Shown here: one piece after another, positions 33,369 to 45,735 of the stretch
How positions within the stretch are numbered: position 1 is the first letter of the stretch
How the letters are laid out: the number at the start of each line of letters is the position of its first letter
Assembly (NCBI GenBank): GCA_947471745.1
Contig: CANJKZ010000063.1
Span: 847,001 to 911,000 of the forward strand
DNA from: Closterium sp. Naga37s-1
Lineage: Eukaryota; Streptophyta; Zygnematophyceae; Desmidiales; Closteriaceae
Reading direction: 5' to 3'
Length of the DNA stretch: 64,000 nt
Program-made: the position numbers and the translations under genes
Notes under the pieces: model-generated
Database searches by the model: none
Told to the model about the DNA's origin: nothing
Seen by the model: only the letters and a program-made list of their open reading frames with translations

Positions 33369-34754
33369 AACCAACCCTGGCCCTGTCCCCGTTCAATCTA
33401 TGTACCATCAAAACGTCAAACCGTATAGCCCAGTCCTGTAACGTTTGGTTGGTGTTTCCTGTACGCACATGTTGTAGTTCCGCTTGACAGTCAAACACAC
33501 TGTAAGGAGCTTCACCATATCAACCTGTCGACGCACAATCGACCCCTCTCCATTGGCTACCGTAACTTGCTGCGTGTCTGTCTGGTCATGGTGAAAAACT
33601 AAATTGCAAGTGCAAAGACTAGAACTACGATTATGGTATGTGAAATAGTTTCTATACGTTCTAATGTCCCAAGAGCTAAAATGAATTGAGCACCTGCACA
33701 GGTATGGGTTTCTAGAATTCTCACTAATTGTTTCATAATTCACCGTTATCCTTGTTCTGAATTTACAGGTCTGCATCCGCGATCAACAACGAATTCTGGT
33801 TTGGGACCTAACCTAGGTCAAACTGTGAACCTCACCTTGCTTCGAATAGCTGTCGACGTGACTGGTTTGAAGTCTCCCTTTACAGGGAGGTTCAGTTGTG
33901 GCTCGGAGAGCTTCGTTAGGCTGGTTAAATAATACACGTGGTCCGAACCGCCTTGTTCCACGCGATGGCAAAGAAGCCTTGCCTCAAAGCTTGGTTTGTG
34001 ACGAGCGACACCTATAAACCTGCTTTCCCAAGCCAAACCTCGGTCAGACTTTACATTCGAATTCGAAACGCGCATGGGCTCATCAAGGGCTGGATTTCCC
34101 TTTGCGGTTCGGTACCTTCCCTCGGCCCATGGGCTCAAAAGTTCACCAGCAACAGTTCATTGGTCACCAAGGGGCTTCACTAAATCAGGAGCCAATCGGC
34201 GATATATTGATTTCCTCCGCCACCGACAACCTGCCCGGAGACAAACAATTTGGCACCACCCAACCCAAAGTATGGAGCCTGCAAATTGGCTGAAGCTTGG
34301 GACTTGTCCCGAATCGCGAATCGCATGAAATCCCAAATTCGCCCCTCACGCCCCTCCTCACACCCCCCTAAGCACCTACTCCTCTCCTTTCCCAGCCCCC
34401 CGTCGGTTCTGCCTCTCTATCCCTCCCATTCACTTTTGATCGAACATTGCACTACTGCTTCAGTGCCACAAATCCCTGCCTCATTGCATTCTATCCTGGT
34501 CCTACGTCTGTCAGCCACGAAACCAGTCATTCTTTCCACTACGTCGAGCCTTTTTCTTACGAATCTGGTGCTGTTCTGAGTGGGAAATACTACCCAGACA
34601 GTTGCTCTCTTTCCACTGCTTCAAGCGTCCGACCAGCTATCGGACATTTGAGTTTCAAGCCCTTGACTCAGTTTGAGATTCTCGATCCTGACCGTGCAAC
34701 AAGCGAGGCTCCTCGTCCTCGTGCATCACAACATATTTTCTTCTGTAGTTAAAG
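33369..34754. other. Intergenic region between the VOC and TBL genes
   Basis: No gene or element is recognised. It should contain the VOC 3' UTR and the TBL promoter. Short frames across 34000-34750 show no domain and are not called. Confidence 0.45.
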
Positions 34755-37700
34755 ATGGGCGTACGGCACCACGCGGCACTACTAGTCGACGGACGGGGCG
34801 GGCGGAATGGTTTTCCTTCACCCTTTAATCTTCCCATCATCGGCGCTTCCTTTCTGCTCCTCTTGATACTCGCTTCGCAGAACTCCGCAACCGCCGGACA
34901 TGTGATGCGCTCCGTAAACTTCAATAGAACAGCCGTTGCCGACCGAATTAATAACCCGGCTGATGCGTTTCTCCGGGCATTCGCAGAGAAGGAACTGTCG
35001 TTCGTTCGCGAAACGGAAACGCCGGCATCGTCACACGACGACTGGGCTAGCGAAGCAGCGCGAGAGTTCGGCGAAGGGTATTCGAGTGTTACACGTCATG
35101 AAGACGCGAAGGGAAACGAAACGGCTTTCGCGCAAGGCCACCGCAGATCGATGCGATTGGTGCGCGGTAAACGCGGCTGCAGCCTCACGACGGGGTCGTG
35201 GGTGATCGACAATAACCGACCCGCGTACGACGAGAGCACGTGCCCGCACCTCAAGGTATGGAATCAGGCTCGGAGCGAACCAAAAAGGCTCGAATTTGCA
35301 CAAGACAGAACACATCACGCGGCGCACAACGCCGCAAAGCACTCCTGTCTTAAGGTTTTGAACATGGCTACCTCAAAGCCTTATCCGTTTCTATCTATCT
35401 ATCTTTCTCCGTATCTCTCCATACCTCGTCTCACCCAATCTTGCAGGAGGTCGCCGCTACCACGAACTGCTTGGGCTCGCGTTATTCGCGCCCCGATCGC
35501 AACTGGATGGTGAGTGCAAGTCAACGCGGTCAATCCGAGTCAACCTGGCTGGGAAACTCCGTGCCAGCAACTCGTGGAAGACCCAGGAGTAGGAAGTTCA
35601 GTCTCCGTCTCTCTATATCACAGCATTCGCTGCTCCACTGCTGAATAGTGTCCCGTGTCAGCAGCGTCTCTCCTCCTTTCGATCCCATCCCACCTCATTC
35701 CATCCCATCCCATCCCATCCCATCCCGTCCCACCCCATCCCATCCCGTGCTGCCAGCGTTACTCGTGGAAGGCGCACGAGTGCGGCGCGCAGCCCCTTCG
35801 ATTCGACGCACGCAACTTCCTCGAGAAGATGCGGAACAAGTGAGCCCCTCTCTTTTTCCTCCACAATTCGCCCCCAATCGTCATCATTGGCCCACAATCA
35901 CCCTCGCTCGACCTCAACTGCCCCCAAGCGCCCCAATTCGCCCCCAGTCGTGCGCAATCCTTCAGTCTTGGTCAGACGTCTGCAGTCGCACGCAGTCGCT
36001 TGTTGTCTGCTTAGGTCGTCTCTGAGCACTGCAGAAGGCGCAGATAGTTCGTCGAGGTAATCATTAGCTTCAAGCCCTCGAACATGTCGCGTTCGTGCCG
36101 TTGCAGGAACATGCAGCGCAACTTTTGTCTCCGCGTTCGTGCCTTTGCACCCCATCCCCGTTACAGGAACATCTTGTTCGCGGGCGATTCGCTAATGTGG
36201 GAGGGTTTCTTCCCGTCGTTCCTGTGCCAAGTGCACCGCGCGTCGCCCGCGCGCAAGGTGAACTACGACAGCCGCTTCAAGCAGACCACGTGGACGGTCG
36301 ACGAATACAAAGTCACGCTCATCCACGTGTGGAGCCCCTTCCTCATGGACTTCAGCTCCGACTCCAAGGTACGAACATTGGCGTATGGGCTGTAGCGCTG
36401 TGCATGCCTCGCTGTGCGAGCTCATCCACGTGTGGAGCCCCTTTCTCATGGACTTCAGTTCCGACTCTAAGGTAAGCCATTCACTGACGTTGCCATAGTG
36501 ATCTATCAGTAAACTCTTTGTTCTCCACCCTCCAGCCTCTGTTTTCCTTGTTCCTTCCCTCGTCACCCCGCCTCTCACTTGTTTCTCCCTTACCCCCACC
36601 CAACCCCCATTCCCTTCCCCTGCCGCTTTCCCCCCACCCCCCACCCCCCACCACCTCCCTCTCACCCAGGTCCTTAAGAGGCTTAAGATCCAGCACCCAG
36701 CGCTGGGCGACACGGCAGTGAACCTCTTCCAACCGGACCCCAACTGGACGCTGCTGCTGCCACACGTGCACCTGGTGCTGCTGCAGTCTGCCACCCACTG
36801 GCCGAATGCAGACAAATGGCTCCGCCGCTTCTTCACCGACCGCAAGTGGCAGATGCTGCCGCGCCAGCCCGACACTTTTGAGGCGTACATGTGAGTGTGC
36901 TTGTAACGGGCGTGCTTCTAACGGGTTGGATTGTCACGGGTGGGATTGTAACGTGTGTGCTCGTAAAGGGCGTGCTCGTGATGGGCGCGCTTGTAATGGG
37001 CGTGGTTGAAACGGGTGTGCTTGTAACGGGGGTGTTAGCATGCTTGCACCCAGCCCCAGCATGCAATGCACCTGGTGCTGCTGCAGTCTGTCACCCACTG
37101 GCCGAATGCAGACAAATGGCTGCGCCGCTTCTTCACCGACTGCAAGTGGCAGCTGCTGGCGCGCCAGCCAGACACTTTTGAGGCGTACATGTGAGTGTGC
37201 TTAACAGGCATGCTTGTAGCGGGTGTGCTTCTAACGGGTGGGATGGTAACGGGTGGGCTTGTAATGGGTGGGTGTGGAACAGGTAATCACCTCTCCCTTC
37301 ATGAAAGAGGTGAGGCAGACGCTGAGCCACAAACTCTCCATCCCATACACCCCTTAACCTTGGCCCACCGCTCCCCACTCCCGTACACCCCTCCCTTCAC
37401 TCATCAGGGGCGCAATGAACGCGGTGAGGGAGAGGCTGAGCCGCAAGCCGTCGAGCAAGGGCGGGCGCTACGTGGCCTACTTCCTCTCTGCGCCTCCCCG
37501 CCTGGCTGGCTGCCAGAACACCGTCACTCTCAGCCCACCGGCGCAGGTATGCATGGACGTGCTAAGTGTATAAATGCATTACTATTCTATGTATGCATGC
37601 ATGCCACGTGGCCTACTTCCTCTCGCTCCGCCTGGCAGGCTGCCAGAACACCGTCACTCCCAGCTCCCAAGGGCATGTATACATCCACTGTATGAATGAA

Positions 37701-38056
37701 TGAATGCAGGTGCTGGCCCGACTGGCCTGATTGGCCTGATTGGCCGGACTTCTCGGACTGGTTCGACTGATTCTGCTACCCCGTTCCTCATTCCCTCCTA
37801 CACCCAGGTGGCTTACCTCCGCTCCAAGAACGCGCAAAGCAAGATCTGGTTCCGCACGCAGAAGCAGCTTTTCGGGCGGAAGAACTCGCGCGTGCGACTC
37901 CTCGACATCACGCACCCGTCGCTCGCACGTGCCGACGCCATGATCGGGTCGCAGGGCAAGGCGAGCATGGACTGCCTGCATCCCTGCTTGCCGGGCCTGC
38001 CTGATAACTGGGTTGACTTGTTTTATGCTGCCTGGATGGCAGACAAAGGCTTCTGA
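34755..38056 (+). CDS. TBL/PMR5-type cell-wall polysaccharide O-acetyltransferase
   Basis: Seven exons: 34755-35255, 35447-35509, 35757-35839, 36167-36368, 36670-36890, 37408-37546 and 37808-38056, all phase-consistent, giving 485 aa. Residues about 26-45 form one membrane anchor (type II, Golgi, as usual for the family). The PMR5N region starts at RGCSLTTGSWV (about residue 139) and runs through STCPHLK and RPDRNWM to HECGAQPLRFDARNFLEKMR. The esterase GDS motif is in ILFAGDSLMWEGF (Ser224). The C-terminal DxxH motif is DCLHPCLPGLPDNW (Asp458, His461), completing the expected Ser-His-Asp triad. Family members acetylate xylan, mannan, xyloglucan or pectin; the substrate here is unknown. Introns after exons 4, 5 and 6 contain partial copies of the preceding exon (separate entries), which could allow alternative splicing. 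Confidence 0.9.
35683..35750 (+). repeat. (CATCC)n microsatellite in TBL intron 2
   Basis: About twelve CATCC/CACCC/CGTCC units just before the exon 3 acceptor. They may act as an extended polypyrimidine tract. Confidence 0.8.
36418..36472 (+). repeat. Echo of TBL exon 4 (3' end plus donor)
   Basis: CTCATCCACGTGTGGAGCCC and the following TGGACTTCAG..TCCGACTC..AAG|GT repeat the last ~50 bp of exon 4 (ending at 36368) with a few substitutions. The copy keeps a GTAAGC donor and an AG just before CTCATCC. Confidence 0.9.
36896..37280 (+). repeat. Echo of TBL exon 5 with a 15-bp intron repeat
   Basis: Positions about 37066-37190 repeat the second half of exon 5 (36765-36890), from CACCTGGTGCTGCTGCAGTC through GACACTTTTGAGGCGTACAT and the GTGAGTGTGC donor. 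After both the exon and its echo runs a degenerate 15-bp repeat (GTGCTTGTAACGGGC type), so exon end, donor and intron start were duplicated together. In the echo, DRK has become DCK. Confidence 0.9.
37603..37672 (+). repeat. Echo of TBL exon 6 (3' part)
   Basis: GCCACGTGGCCTACTTCCTC and GGCTGCCAGAACACCGTCAC repeat exon 6 (37408-37546). The copy has a small internal deletion and no clear donor. Confidence 0.85.
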
Positions 38057-38471
38057 TTGCCGTAGCGCATATGTAGACTAGAGGAAGGTGTAGCATTGTT
38101 AGTAAGGTAGTTGCAGTAGTGTATTATTCAGGTTGCACCCAGTGATGTGTGACAGTGAGCTGAAGCAGTGATTGGGTTGCATCAGGCCACCAAAAAATAT
38201 ATCCTTGACTGTTGAATGCAGGATTGAATTGTACCTCAGGCAGTTACTGCTGATACCATGAATGGTCCAGCTGTGCATCACAGCCTGATGGATGCCTACA
38301 TGGACAGGTTTGACAATGTCAGCTCAGCAGTGAGGTGGGAATGCTTGCTTTTAGTATAAACCACAATTAGACAAACACAGCCAGGATACAGGAAAGAATT
38401 AACTACCATGGGAGTAGGTTTGTCACATATATAAAGAATGAGAATCTACTGGACATAGGTTCCTCTCCCTT
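38057..38471. other. Convergent intergenic region
   Basis: This lies between the TBL stop and the gene A stop and holds both 3' UTRs. No other feature is seen. Confidence 0.5.
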
Positions 38472-41400
38472 CTAAACAGCTTTGGGCAACACCCTGATTC
38501 CAACGCGCGGCGGAATCCTCCCTCTACGTCGTCGACGCTGTGCCAACGCCCTCATGTAACCCGGATTCATTTCCCTCGCAAGCTCCGGCGTCCAGTGGCT
38601 TCTATCCATCGCCGGATTTCGCACAATTGGCTCATCGGCATTCTCGGTGGACTGGACAACAACCAATCTGCTGCTTTCATCATCGTCCACCGCAGTCGCC
38701 ATTACCGCGGTGTCCCCGAAGGTGCCATCGGTAGTACTCGCGACGCTGGCGACGGAAGCAGGATTTGTGTTAGACTTGCCCGGCTTGAACGTGTACGTGA
38801 GAATGCTTGTAATCGGCTTCTCCGCGGGCTTGACAATGTTGAATAGATTCATGTACGTCTGGAAATCCACCTTTTTCGGCCCGCCCTTCTTCGTCGGGCA
38901 GCTTCGAAATTGCGGAAACGCCTTCTTGATTGGCGACCCAGGGGTCAGTGCGAAATCCATTGTCTTGACGTTTTTGAACCCAGCTTTCGCCAGCGAAGTC
39001 GAGAAATACCGCAGCGTGTTCAGCTTCGGGACCGCCGGGAACGGCTTGCAGTTGTCCTGATAAAACACCCACTTGGTGGAACCGTCGGTCATCGCGGTGA
39101 CGATTTCCGCGTAATTCTCCGTTGGAAGGCCCGAGCAGCCACCAGTGACAGCAGCACCGTACTGGCTCCCGAGGTTGCAGTTGATGTTGTAAAGAGCTTT
39201 CTTGGCGCAGAAATTAGTGAGGTAGGGAAAGAACTGTGACCGTAAGGGGGGATGGGATGGGAGGGAGTGAAAATGGGGGAGCGATTTGAGTCAACTGTCT
39301 GAAAAGCCAATGCTGTTTAGGCACAGAAACCAGTGAGGTAGGGGAGAACTGGGAGGGGAAAAAGGGGATTCGCAGGTGGAGGAGGAAGTGGGAAGAGGGG
39401 GGATGAAGCTAGGGAGGGACACGAGATGCGAAGCTTAACATGCAGAGAGCCCGCACTTAGTGACACGTGGGGCAGCCTTAATGCACGTGGGGCAAGTTGA
39501 TGGTTAGGCAGGGAAACACTGGGAGTATGGAAGATGGGTCAGGGGAGGGAAGAATGCCTCTCTCTCACCTTCTTGATCCCCGGGGTCTGGTAGGTCTTAA
39601 CGAGCTCGTCGTTCCACTTCTTGCCGTTGGGCTGGTTACAGTTGTTCACGTTGTAGTTCTGGCATGAGATGTACGCTGCTGAGAACGCCGACGCGTCAAT
39701 CACCACCATGCCCTGTATGTGGTTGCTGTGGGGGGGAACAGGGGGGATTGGAGGAGGGACGGGGGGGAAGGGGGAGGGCAGCGGGGGGGAAGGGAGGAGC
39801 AAAGGAAGGGAGGTGTTAGTGGAAATCAGCGCAGGGAGAGCACGTTGTGATCTGGCATGGAATGTACGCTGCAGAGAATGCCAGAATCGCCGATCACCAC
39901 CATGAATTGCACGAAGTGGGGGGGCGGGAAGTGGAGGGACAGGGGGTCCGGGAAGTGGAGAACGGGGAAGATAGAGGAAGGAAGGGAGGGAAATCGGAAG
40001 GGTGTGAGTTGGGGTAGAGGAATTCTTTACCACCTTGAACTCACTACCTCCCACCATTGACAAACGCTCAAACACCAGCATTGACCAGAGTCGACAAGCG
40101 TTGACTCACTATTTCCCGGTGTTGAGCTTGAGCCCGTCTGCCGTCCGATCGCACACGAGCCCATCCACGATCACTCCAGACGACACCCAGTCGAGGTACA
40201 AGCAGTGCTCGCCTCTCCGCACATAGTTACACCGCAGGATATTCCCAGGGTTCACCCAGTGCGTGTCCATGTAAATCCCCGCCGAGTCGCCGAGCGTCGA
40301 GAACGTGTGCACCATGTTGTTGCGCATCACGTTGCTCAGCATCGCGTCGCCCACGTTCGACTGCCCGAACCCGATCTGCAGGCTCGCGAGCGAAAACTCC
40401 GAGATGCGGTTGTTAAACACGTTCACGCCGACCGCGTTTCGATACAGCATCAGCCCGATCTCCGCGCCTTTCCCGGCCGGTCCCTGCGCGATCATGTTGT
40501 TATTCGTTATAAGCACGTTGCTGCGGATAAGGTTTGGCCCGTCGCCGGACAGCATGACGACGATCGCGCCCGGGTAATCTAACGGGTGGACGTTAACGGT
40601 CATGGAGTCGATGCGCGTGTGCGACGCGCGGGAGACTTCGATCCGGCCGTACGTTCGTCCCTGCGTGACCTGGACCGCCCATACGCGATACAGCCAGATC
40701 GCGGGGCATTTCCACTTGCCGATGAAATCGATGTAGCGTGTTTCGAGATACTGGCAGTCGGGGTTGGAAGCCAGTGGTGCGAAACCTTGCACGTTGATGC
40801 CGTTAATGAGGATGTTGCTAGCGAAGACAATTCGCATGGGAGGGTAACTGGTGGGAAGGGTCGGATGGGAGGAAGGACGGAAATACAGAGTGCAGATCGT
40901 TTAGTGGACTGTGGTTTCTTCGAAGTGTAGATGTTTGGCTTCACTACTTGGTGAGCATACCATACTTTCCAAAATGAAAGCTAAATGAAAGAATAGCTAA
41001 ATGAAATGTTTGTTTTGTATCGAGTTTTGAGGCATCTCACTTCTTATCGGTGGCGGAGAGCGTGAATTTCTTGGCGCCCTTGGAGCGCAGCACCGTGCAG
41101 TTGAACTTGCCGTCCAGCACCAACGGATTCTTCACCTTCAAGTCCTTCGTCAGGAACATGCGCACTAGCTGGGATAGGGGGGAGGGGGAAAGGGGGAAGG
41201 GGGATGGGGGAAGGGGGATGGGGGAAGGGGGATGGGGGCGCAGTAGGCGACTTTAGAATTGCCTCTGGGATCTTCAGCTTCATGTCCGCCGTCAGGAACA
41301 TGCGCACTAGATGTCCGTGCGGACGGTGAAAGGCAACGGAGAACGCAGCAGGAAGTGGATTGTGGAGGGGTTATGTCGGGTTAGGTGGGCAGGGGGGGGA

Positions 41401-42246
41401 ACGGGGGCGAGAGCGCGGGGGGGAAGGGGGAGGGAGGTGGAGGGAGGTGGGGGGGGGGGGGGGGGGGTTGATAAACACGCGCCCCAATTGTTGCTGGGGA
41501 AGGGGGAGGGCGACGGGGAGGTGGGAGGGAGGGTAGTGGGGGTTGAGGGGAGGGAGGTGGGGGGAAAACAGGATAAGGGGGAATGGGGAAGGCGGCGCGG
41601 TGAGGAGCCTTACCAGAAGCAGTAGAACCTTTTCCGCAGCAGTATCGGGCTCTTTACATGTCGCTCGCTGTTTCTGAGCGCAACCATGCGCAGGTCAGAA
41701 ATGGTCGTACCTGCGTGGCTGGGTATTGGGTTCGCTTGGCGAAATCGGCCTCTGCTGCGATGTTGATCTCGGGAACCGGATTGGCCACTGTGCACGGCCC
41801 CGCCGTCACTGGAAAAACGACGCGGAGGGAGGGAGAGGCAGGGGCGGGGAAGAGGGTAAGAGGCCGATAGGGAAGAGGAGGGTGAGGCCAACAGGCGAAG
41901 AGGCCAATAGGGGCGAGTGAGATGACCCTTGATTCAATTCAGACGGAATTTCTGGGATCGGATGCGGGAAGTTCGCAGTGATACGTTCGCTGGGATGTGG
42001 GATCGCTTTGATACATACATGTCCCGGAACGTGATGCGGGATGTTCGCAATGGAACTCTACAACGTTTCGCTGTCGGACTTTCTTACTTTGGACGTTCGT
42101 TTGTGTCCATGGGTGCTTTATGGCTGTACTTTAGAAGTGCGTTTGAGAACCGTACCTTGTCGCACAGAGACGGAGAGGAGAAGAGCGGAAAGGAGAAGAG
42201 CGGAAAGCGCGTAGAGTGTGAGGAACCAGGCGACGTGCGACGCCAT
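38472..42246 (-). CDS. Secreted right-handed parallel beta-helix protein, gene A (657 aa)
   Basis: Six exons in transcript order: 42246-42156, 41808-41711, 41168-41041, 40847-40110, 39725-39569 and 39233-38472; every junction is phase-consistent. Exon 1 encodes a signal peptide (MASHVAWFLTLYALSALLLS...). Exons 2-3 carry GPCTVANPVPEINIAAEAD and LDGKFNCTVLRSKGAKK. Exon 4 is the helix core: ILINGINVQ, YLETRYIDFIGKWKCPAIWL, GAIVVMLSGDGPNLIRSNVL, ITNNNM, GVNVFNNRISEFSL, GDSAGIYMDTHWVNPGNI and DGLKLNTGK, i.e. PbH1-like coils. The tail runs from FFPYLTNFC to a basic QRRRRRGR end. In paralogues C and D the core is split by two extra introns. Family function is unknown. Extracellular polysaccharide binding or lyase activity is a guess from the fold. 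Confidence 0.82.
41266..41312 (-). repeat. Echo of gene A exon 3 (acceptor side)
   Basis: CAGGAACATGCGCACTAG recurs at about 41292-41309 after appearing at the edge of exon 3 (41153-41168), with flanking TTCA-GTCC..CGTCAGGAAC similarity. Confidence 0.7.
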
Positions 42247-43891
42247 GGCGACGCTCGGACACGGCGACGACGAGCCCCTGTCTCGCATGTCGCACGGTCT
42301 ACGCCACTAAGTATCGCACGCGTCAGAACTATTCGAAAGGCGGTGGTCTGCTTGAAGACAGCAGCGCTCGAGCATCAGTAGGACTCTTCTTGGCCCGAAG
42401 AACGAAGAATGAACAAGCTCCAGGATATTGGAAATCGCGATAACTATTATCGAGACGCAGCAAGATCGGGCGGAATAATACCGGCTTTTCGTAGAACAAA
42501 GTGGGACGCGATGATGAGACAGTTTATCCGTACTAGACAAGGAGGTTGTTGGAGTGCAGACAGGCCAGGTGGATGGATGAACTGTTGATCTGGGTGCTGT
42601 TGATCTAGATCGCTGACAATGGTTTAGAGCGGTGACACGTTTTCCCAAAGGGGGTGAGTGCGGTGAGGGCTCTCATCAAGGAAGTTGTGGGAGGAGAATT
42701 CTGTTGTGGGATTGGTTTGGCTTGCTGTCGGAATGGAGGCGGGGGGGGGGGGGGGAGAGGGGGAGGCTGACATGGTTTACGAATGGCCGTTGAGACTGGC
42801 GAGAGCACCGTCGGGCCAGCGAGGTTACCGAAATTCGCTTTTCATTCGGTAGCGTCGCGATGCGCCAGAATGTCCCCAAGAGATGCTGAGCTGGAATTGG
42901 TTGAGCGGCGCACCCATTCCGGCGGCGAACATGCCCCGCGTTCTTCCTGGTTGCGACGGAGGAGGAGGAACTTTCGCGAGGGTTCGGACCGCGAGAGTTC
43001 GGGGAGCCGAACGCTCGCGGCACTGTGCAGTCACCACATTCGGGCCGCGGTGGGGGTAGGCTGGCTGGCTGGTTGGGGGATTTGCGCCAGCCTTAGCCAG
43101 CGCTTGTGCGAACACCAGTGAAAGCGGAAGGCCAGCCTGTCTGCTTTCGGTTCGGTCCTCCCAAACCAACTAACCCAACCAATCACCGTCACATCATCAG
43201 CGACCTGTCTTGAAAAGGGGTAGGCTTTATCCATCTCAGCACATGATGTGACGATGGCGAAAACTTCACAAGCGTTGTGAGTGGCCGGCATTCCCCACGT
43301 TGCGAAGACGGAGTTCGGCAGTGTTCGGACCATCGCCGACAAATCTGGTTACGACAGGACGTGTCCCCGCATGTGGAGAATCGTGCGGTGCTTCCTTGCT
43401 TCAACAACTCCACACGAGGTGATTAGGCTCACCACGGGCAGTGAAGGAGGCTTCTACACTGTAGCTGGATGAAAAATCAAAACGACTTTTAGCGGCCTCC
43501 ACACCATCCTTTTTCAAACAGAATGAAACAAGCACAATTTAGACTCTTTGCTCTGGCCAAACCATAAGATACTTTCTCTGCAGGACTCTGGGGAGTCGGA
43601 AACTCTCCGGTATAAAGAACGAACACTTAGGGAAGGGACAAAGGTCGGCAAGGTAAACCTGAACTGCAGCATAGTTTGGTGGGGAGAATACAGACCAAAC
43701 AAACCGAACCTAGAGATGGTTTGAAGCAAAGGGGGAACTTCCTACATTGACAGCCTCGGTAAAGACAACTTTTATCACAATTATCACAGTGGAAGTAGTT
43801 AATGGGCAAGATGATATTTTATTGAAATATTACAATCAATGAACAAATTATGGAAAAATCAGTGGGTACAACCAAAGTATGAGTGGCAAAG
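42247..43891. other. Intergenic region upstream of gene A
   Basis: Should include the gene A promoter and the gene B 3' UTR. A G run lies near 42738-42753. No gene is supported. Confidence 0.45.
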
Positions 43892-45662
43892 TTACACCTT
43901 TTGCCGCCATGATGGCCTGCGGCGGCGGACATTGTGCCGTGCATACAACCTCATCCATTTCCGCATTGTCAGCATAAAATCAGGCCGCAGCTCTCGTTCC
44001 AGTTCCGCACTCCACTTGGTTGTTGCGTATGGATTCGGTTGTAGCGTCACATCGCCAGACACTTCCCCGCCTCCATACACCGCAAGACTCGATATGCTGC
44101 CAGGCTTTGCAATAGATGCTGGCTTGGCGGCGATAGGCTTCATGGCCGGCAGAGCGAAGTTGAATATGTGGCGTAGGACACGTTCTGAGGGCCTATCTCG
44201 TTCACCGGGCAGCTCCGAATTTTCGGAAACTTTTTCAGGATCGGGGAACCGGAAATGAGGCTGTAGTCGCGGTTCGTCACGTTCTTGAACCCCGCAGCAC
44301 TAAGTTTCACGGGCAGGTAGGTCAGCTTGTTTAATTTCGGCACGGCGGTGAAAGGATTGCAGTTGGAGTGGTGGATAACAAGGCGGGTGGAATTATCAGT
44401 TGTTGCTGTTACGATCTCGGCAATGTTTTCGGTTGGCAGCCCGGAGCATCTCCCCGTGGAGGAAGGCCCGGGAGTGGATGAAGTGCCTTCATTGCAGTTG
44501 ATTTTATTGATGGAGGTCTTGATGCAGAAGTTGGTGAGGAAGGGGAAGAGCTGGTGGGGGGGATTTCGGAGAGTGCAGGGGTAAGGGGGACGGAGCGGGA
44601 GTGGGGGGAAGGGGTAAGAGAAAAGCAGATTTGCCTTGGCAGCAGCAGTTGGTGCTGATGATGGCAGTCTTGGAAGAGAATTTGATGAGGAAGGGGAGTG
44701 CTAGTTCGGAAGAGGGTGCTGTGGAGGAAGGAGGGAAGAGTGGAGTGGGGAGTGGGGAGGCAATGCTGGAGGCAAGGCACATGGCATAGAAACTCTTCAC
44801 ATGCCCTGTATCACACATGGAAAAGCAACAGCTCACCTTCTTGATGCCTGGCGTCTGGTAATAAGCCAGAAGGTCTTTGTTCCACTTGATCCCGTTGGGC
44901 TTGTCACAGTTGTTCACTCCGTAGTTCTGACACGAGATATACCCTGCTAGCGGCTCCTTGCTGTCTATAATCACCATCCCCCGCACCTCGTTACTGGAAC
45001 ACGCAGGGAGAAGGGTTGGACGGAAGAGGTGAGCAGCGAAGCAGTGAGCCTAGAACCAGTGAGATATCGTGACGCTATGAAGCTACCATTGGTGTAAACC
45101 GGGAGAGGAACATTCTACGCGTTGAAAGGAGTTTTCTACAACTCACTTCTTGCCGGTGTTGAGCTTCATCCCATCTGCCGTCTCCACACACACGAGCCCA
45201 TCCACTACCGTTCCAGACGACACCCAGTCGAGATACAAGCAGTGCCCTCCCCGCTGCACGTAGTTGCACCGGAGGACATTCCCGGGGTTTACCCAGTGCG
45301 TGTCGAGGTAAATACCCGCACTATCCCCAAGTTGCCCGAAGCCGTGAACGATGTCGTTTTTGGTGACCAGGGAGAGCATGGCATCGCCGACCATCGACTG
45401 CCCCCATCCCAGCTGCATGCTCGCGAGGGTGAAGTTTGATACGCGGTTTCCGATAACATCGACTCCCACCGCTGCCCGATACAGCATGATTCCCACACTG
45501 CATCAGATGCGTTTTAAGGGGGGTGGATGAACAGGAGCAACAGGAGAAAATAAGAGTTGAAAGGGACGGGTTATTGGATATGACCACGTTGATTCCAGCC
45601 TCTGAAGCCCATGTTTTTCACCCAATGAAACAATCAAACGCATTATACCCAAAGAAACTCAA

Positions 45663-45735
45663 CTCACGCTGCGCCCTGACCGACGGTGCCCTCCGTGCGG
45701 ACGTTGTTGTTGGAAATAACCACGTTGCTGCTTCA
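45663..45735 (-). repeat. Echo of gene B exon 5 (donor side)
   Basis: GGTGCCCTCCGTGCGGACGT and TGTTGTTGGAAATAACCACG repeat 45810-45855, including the GCAGC|GTGAG donor that the parent exon has lost. Confidence 0.9.

Noticed and set aside
41026-41040. A GTTTTGAGGCATCTCAC motif beside the gene A exon 3 donor as a fifth palindrome
   Set aside because: Only the inner TGAG/CTCA pairs. The outer arms do not match and the donor sequence explains part of it.
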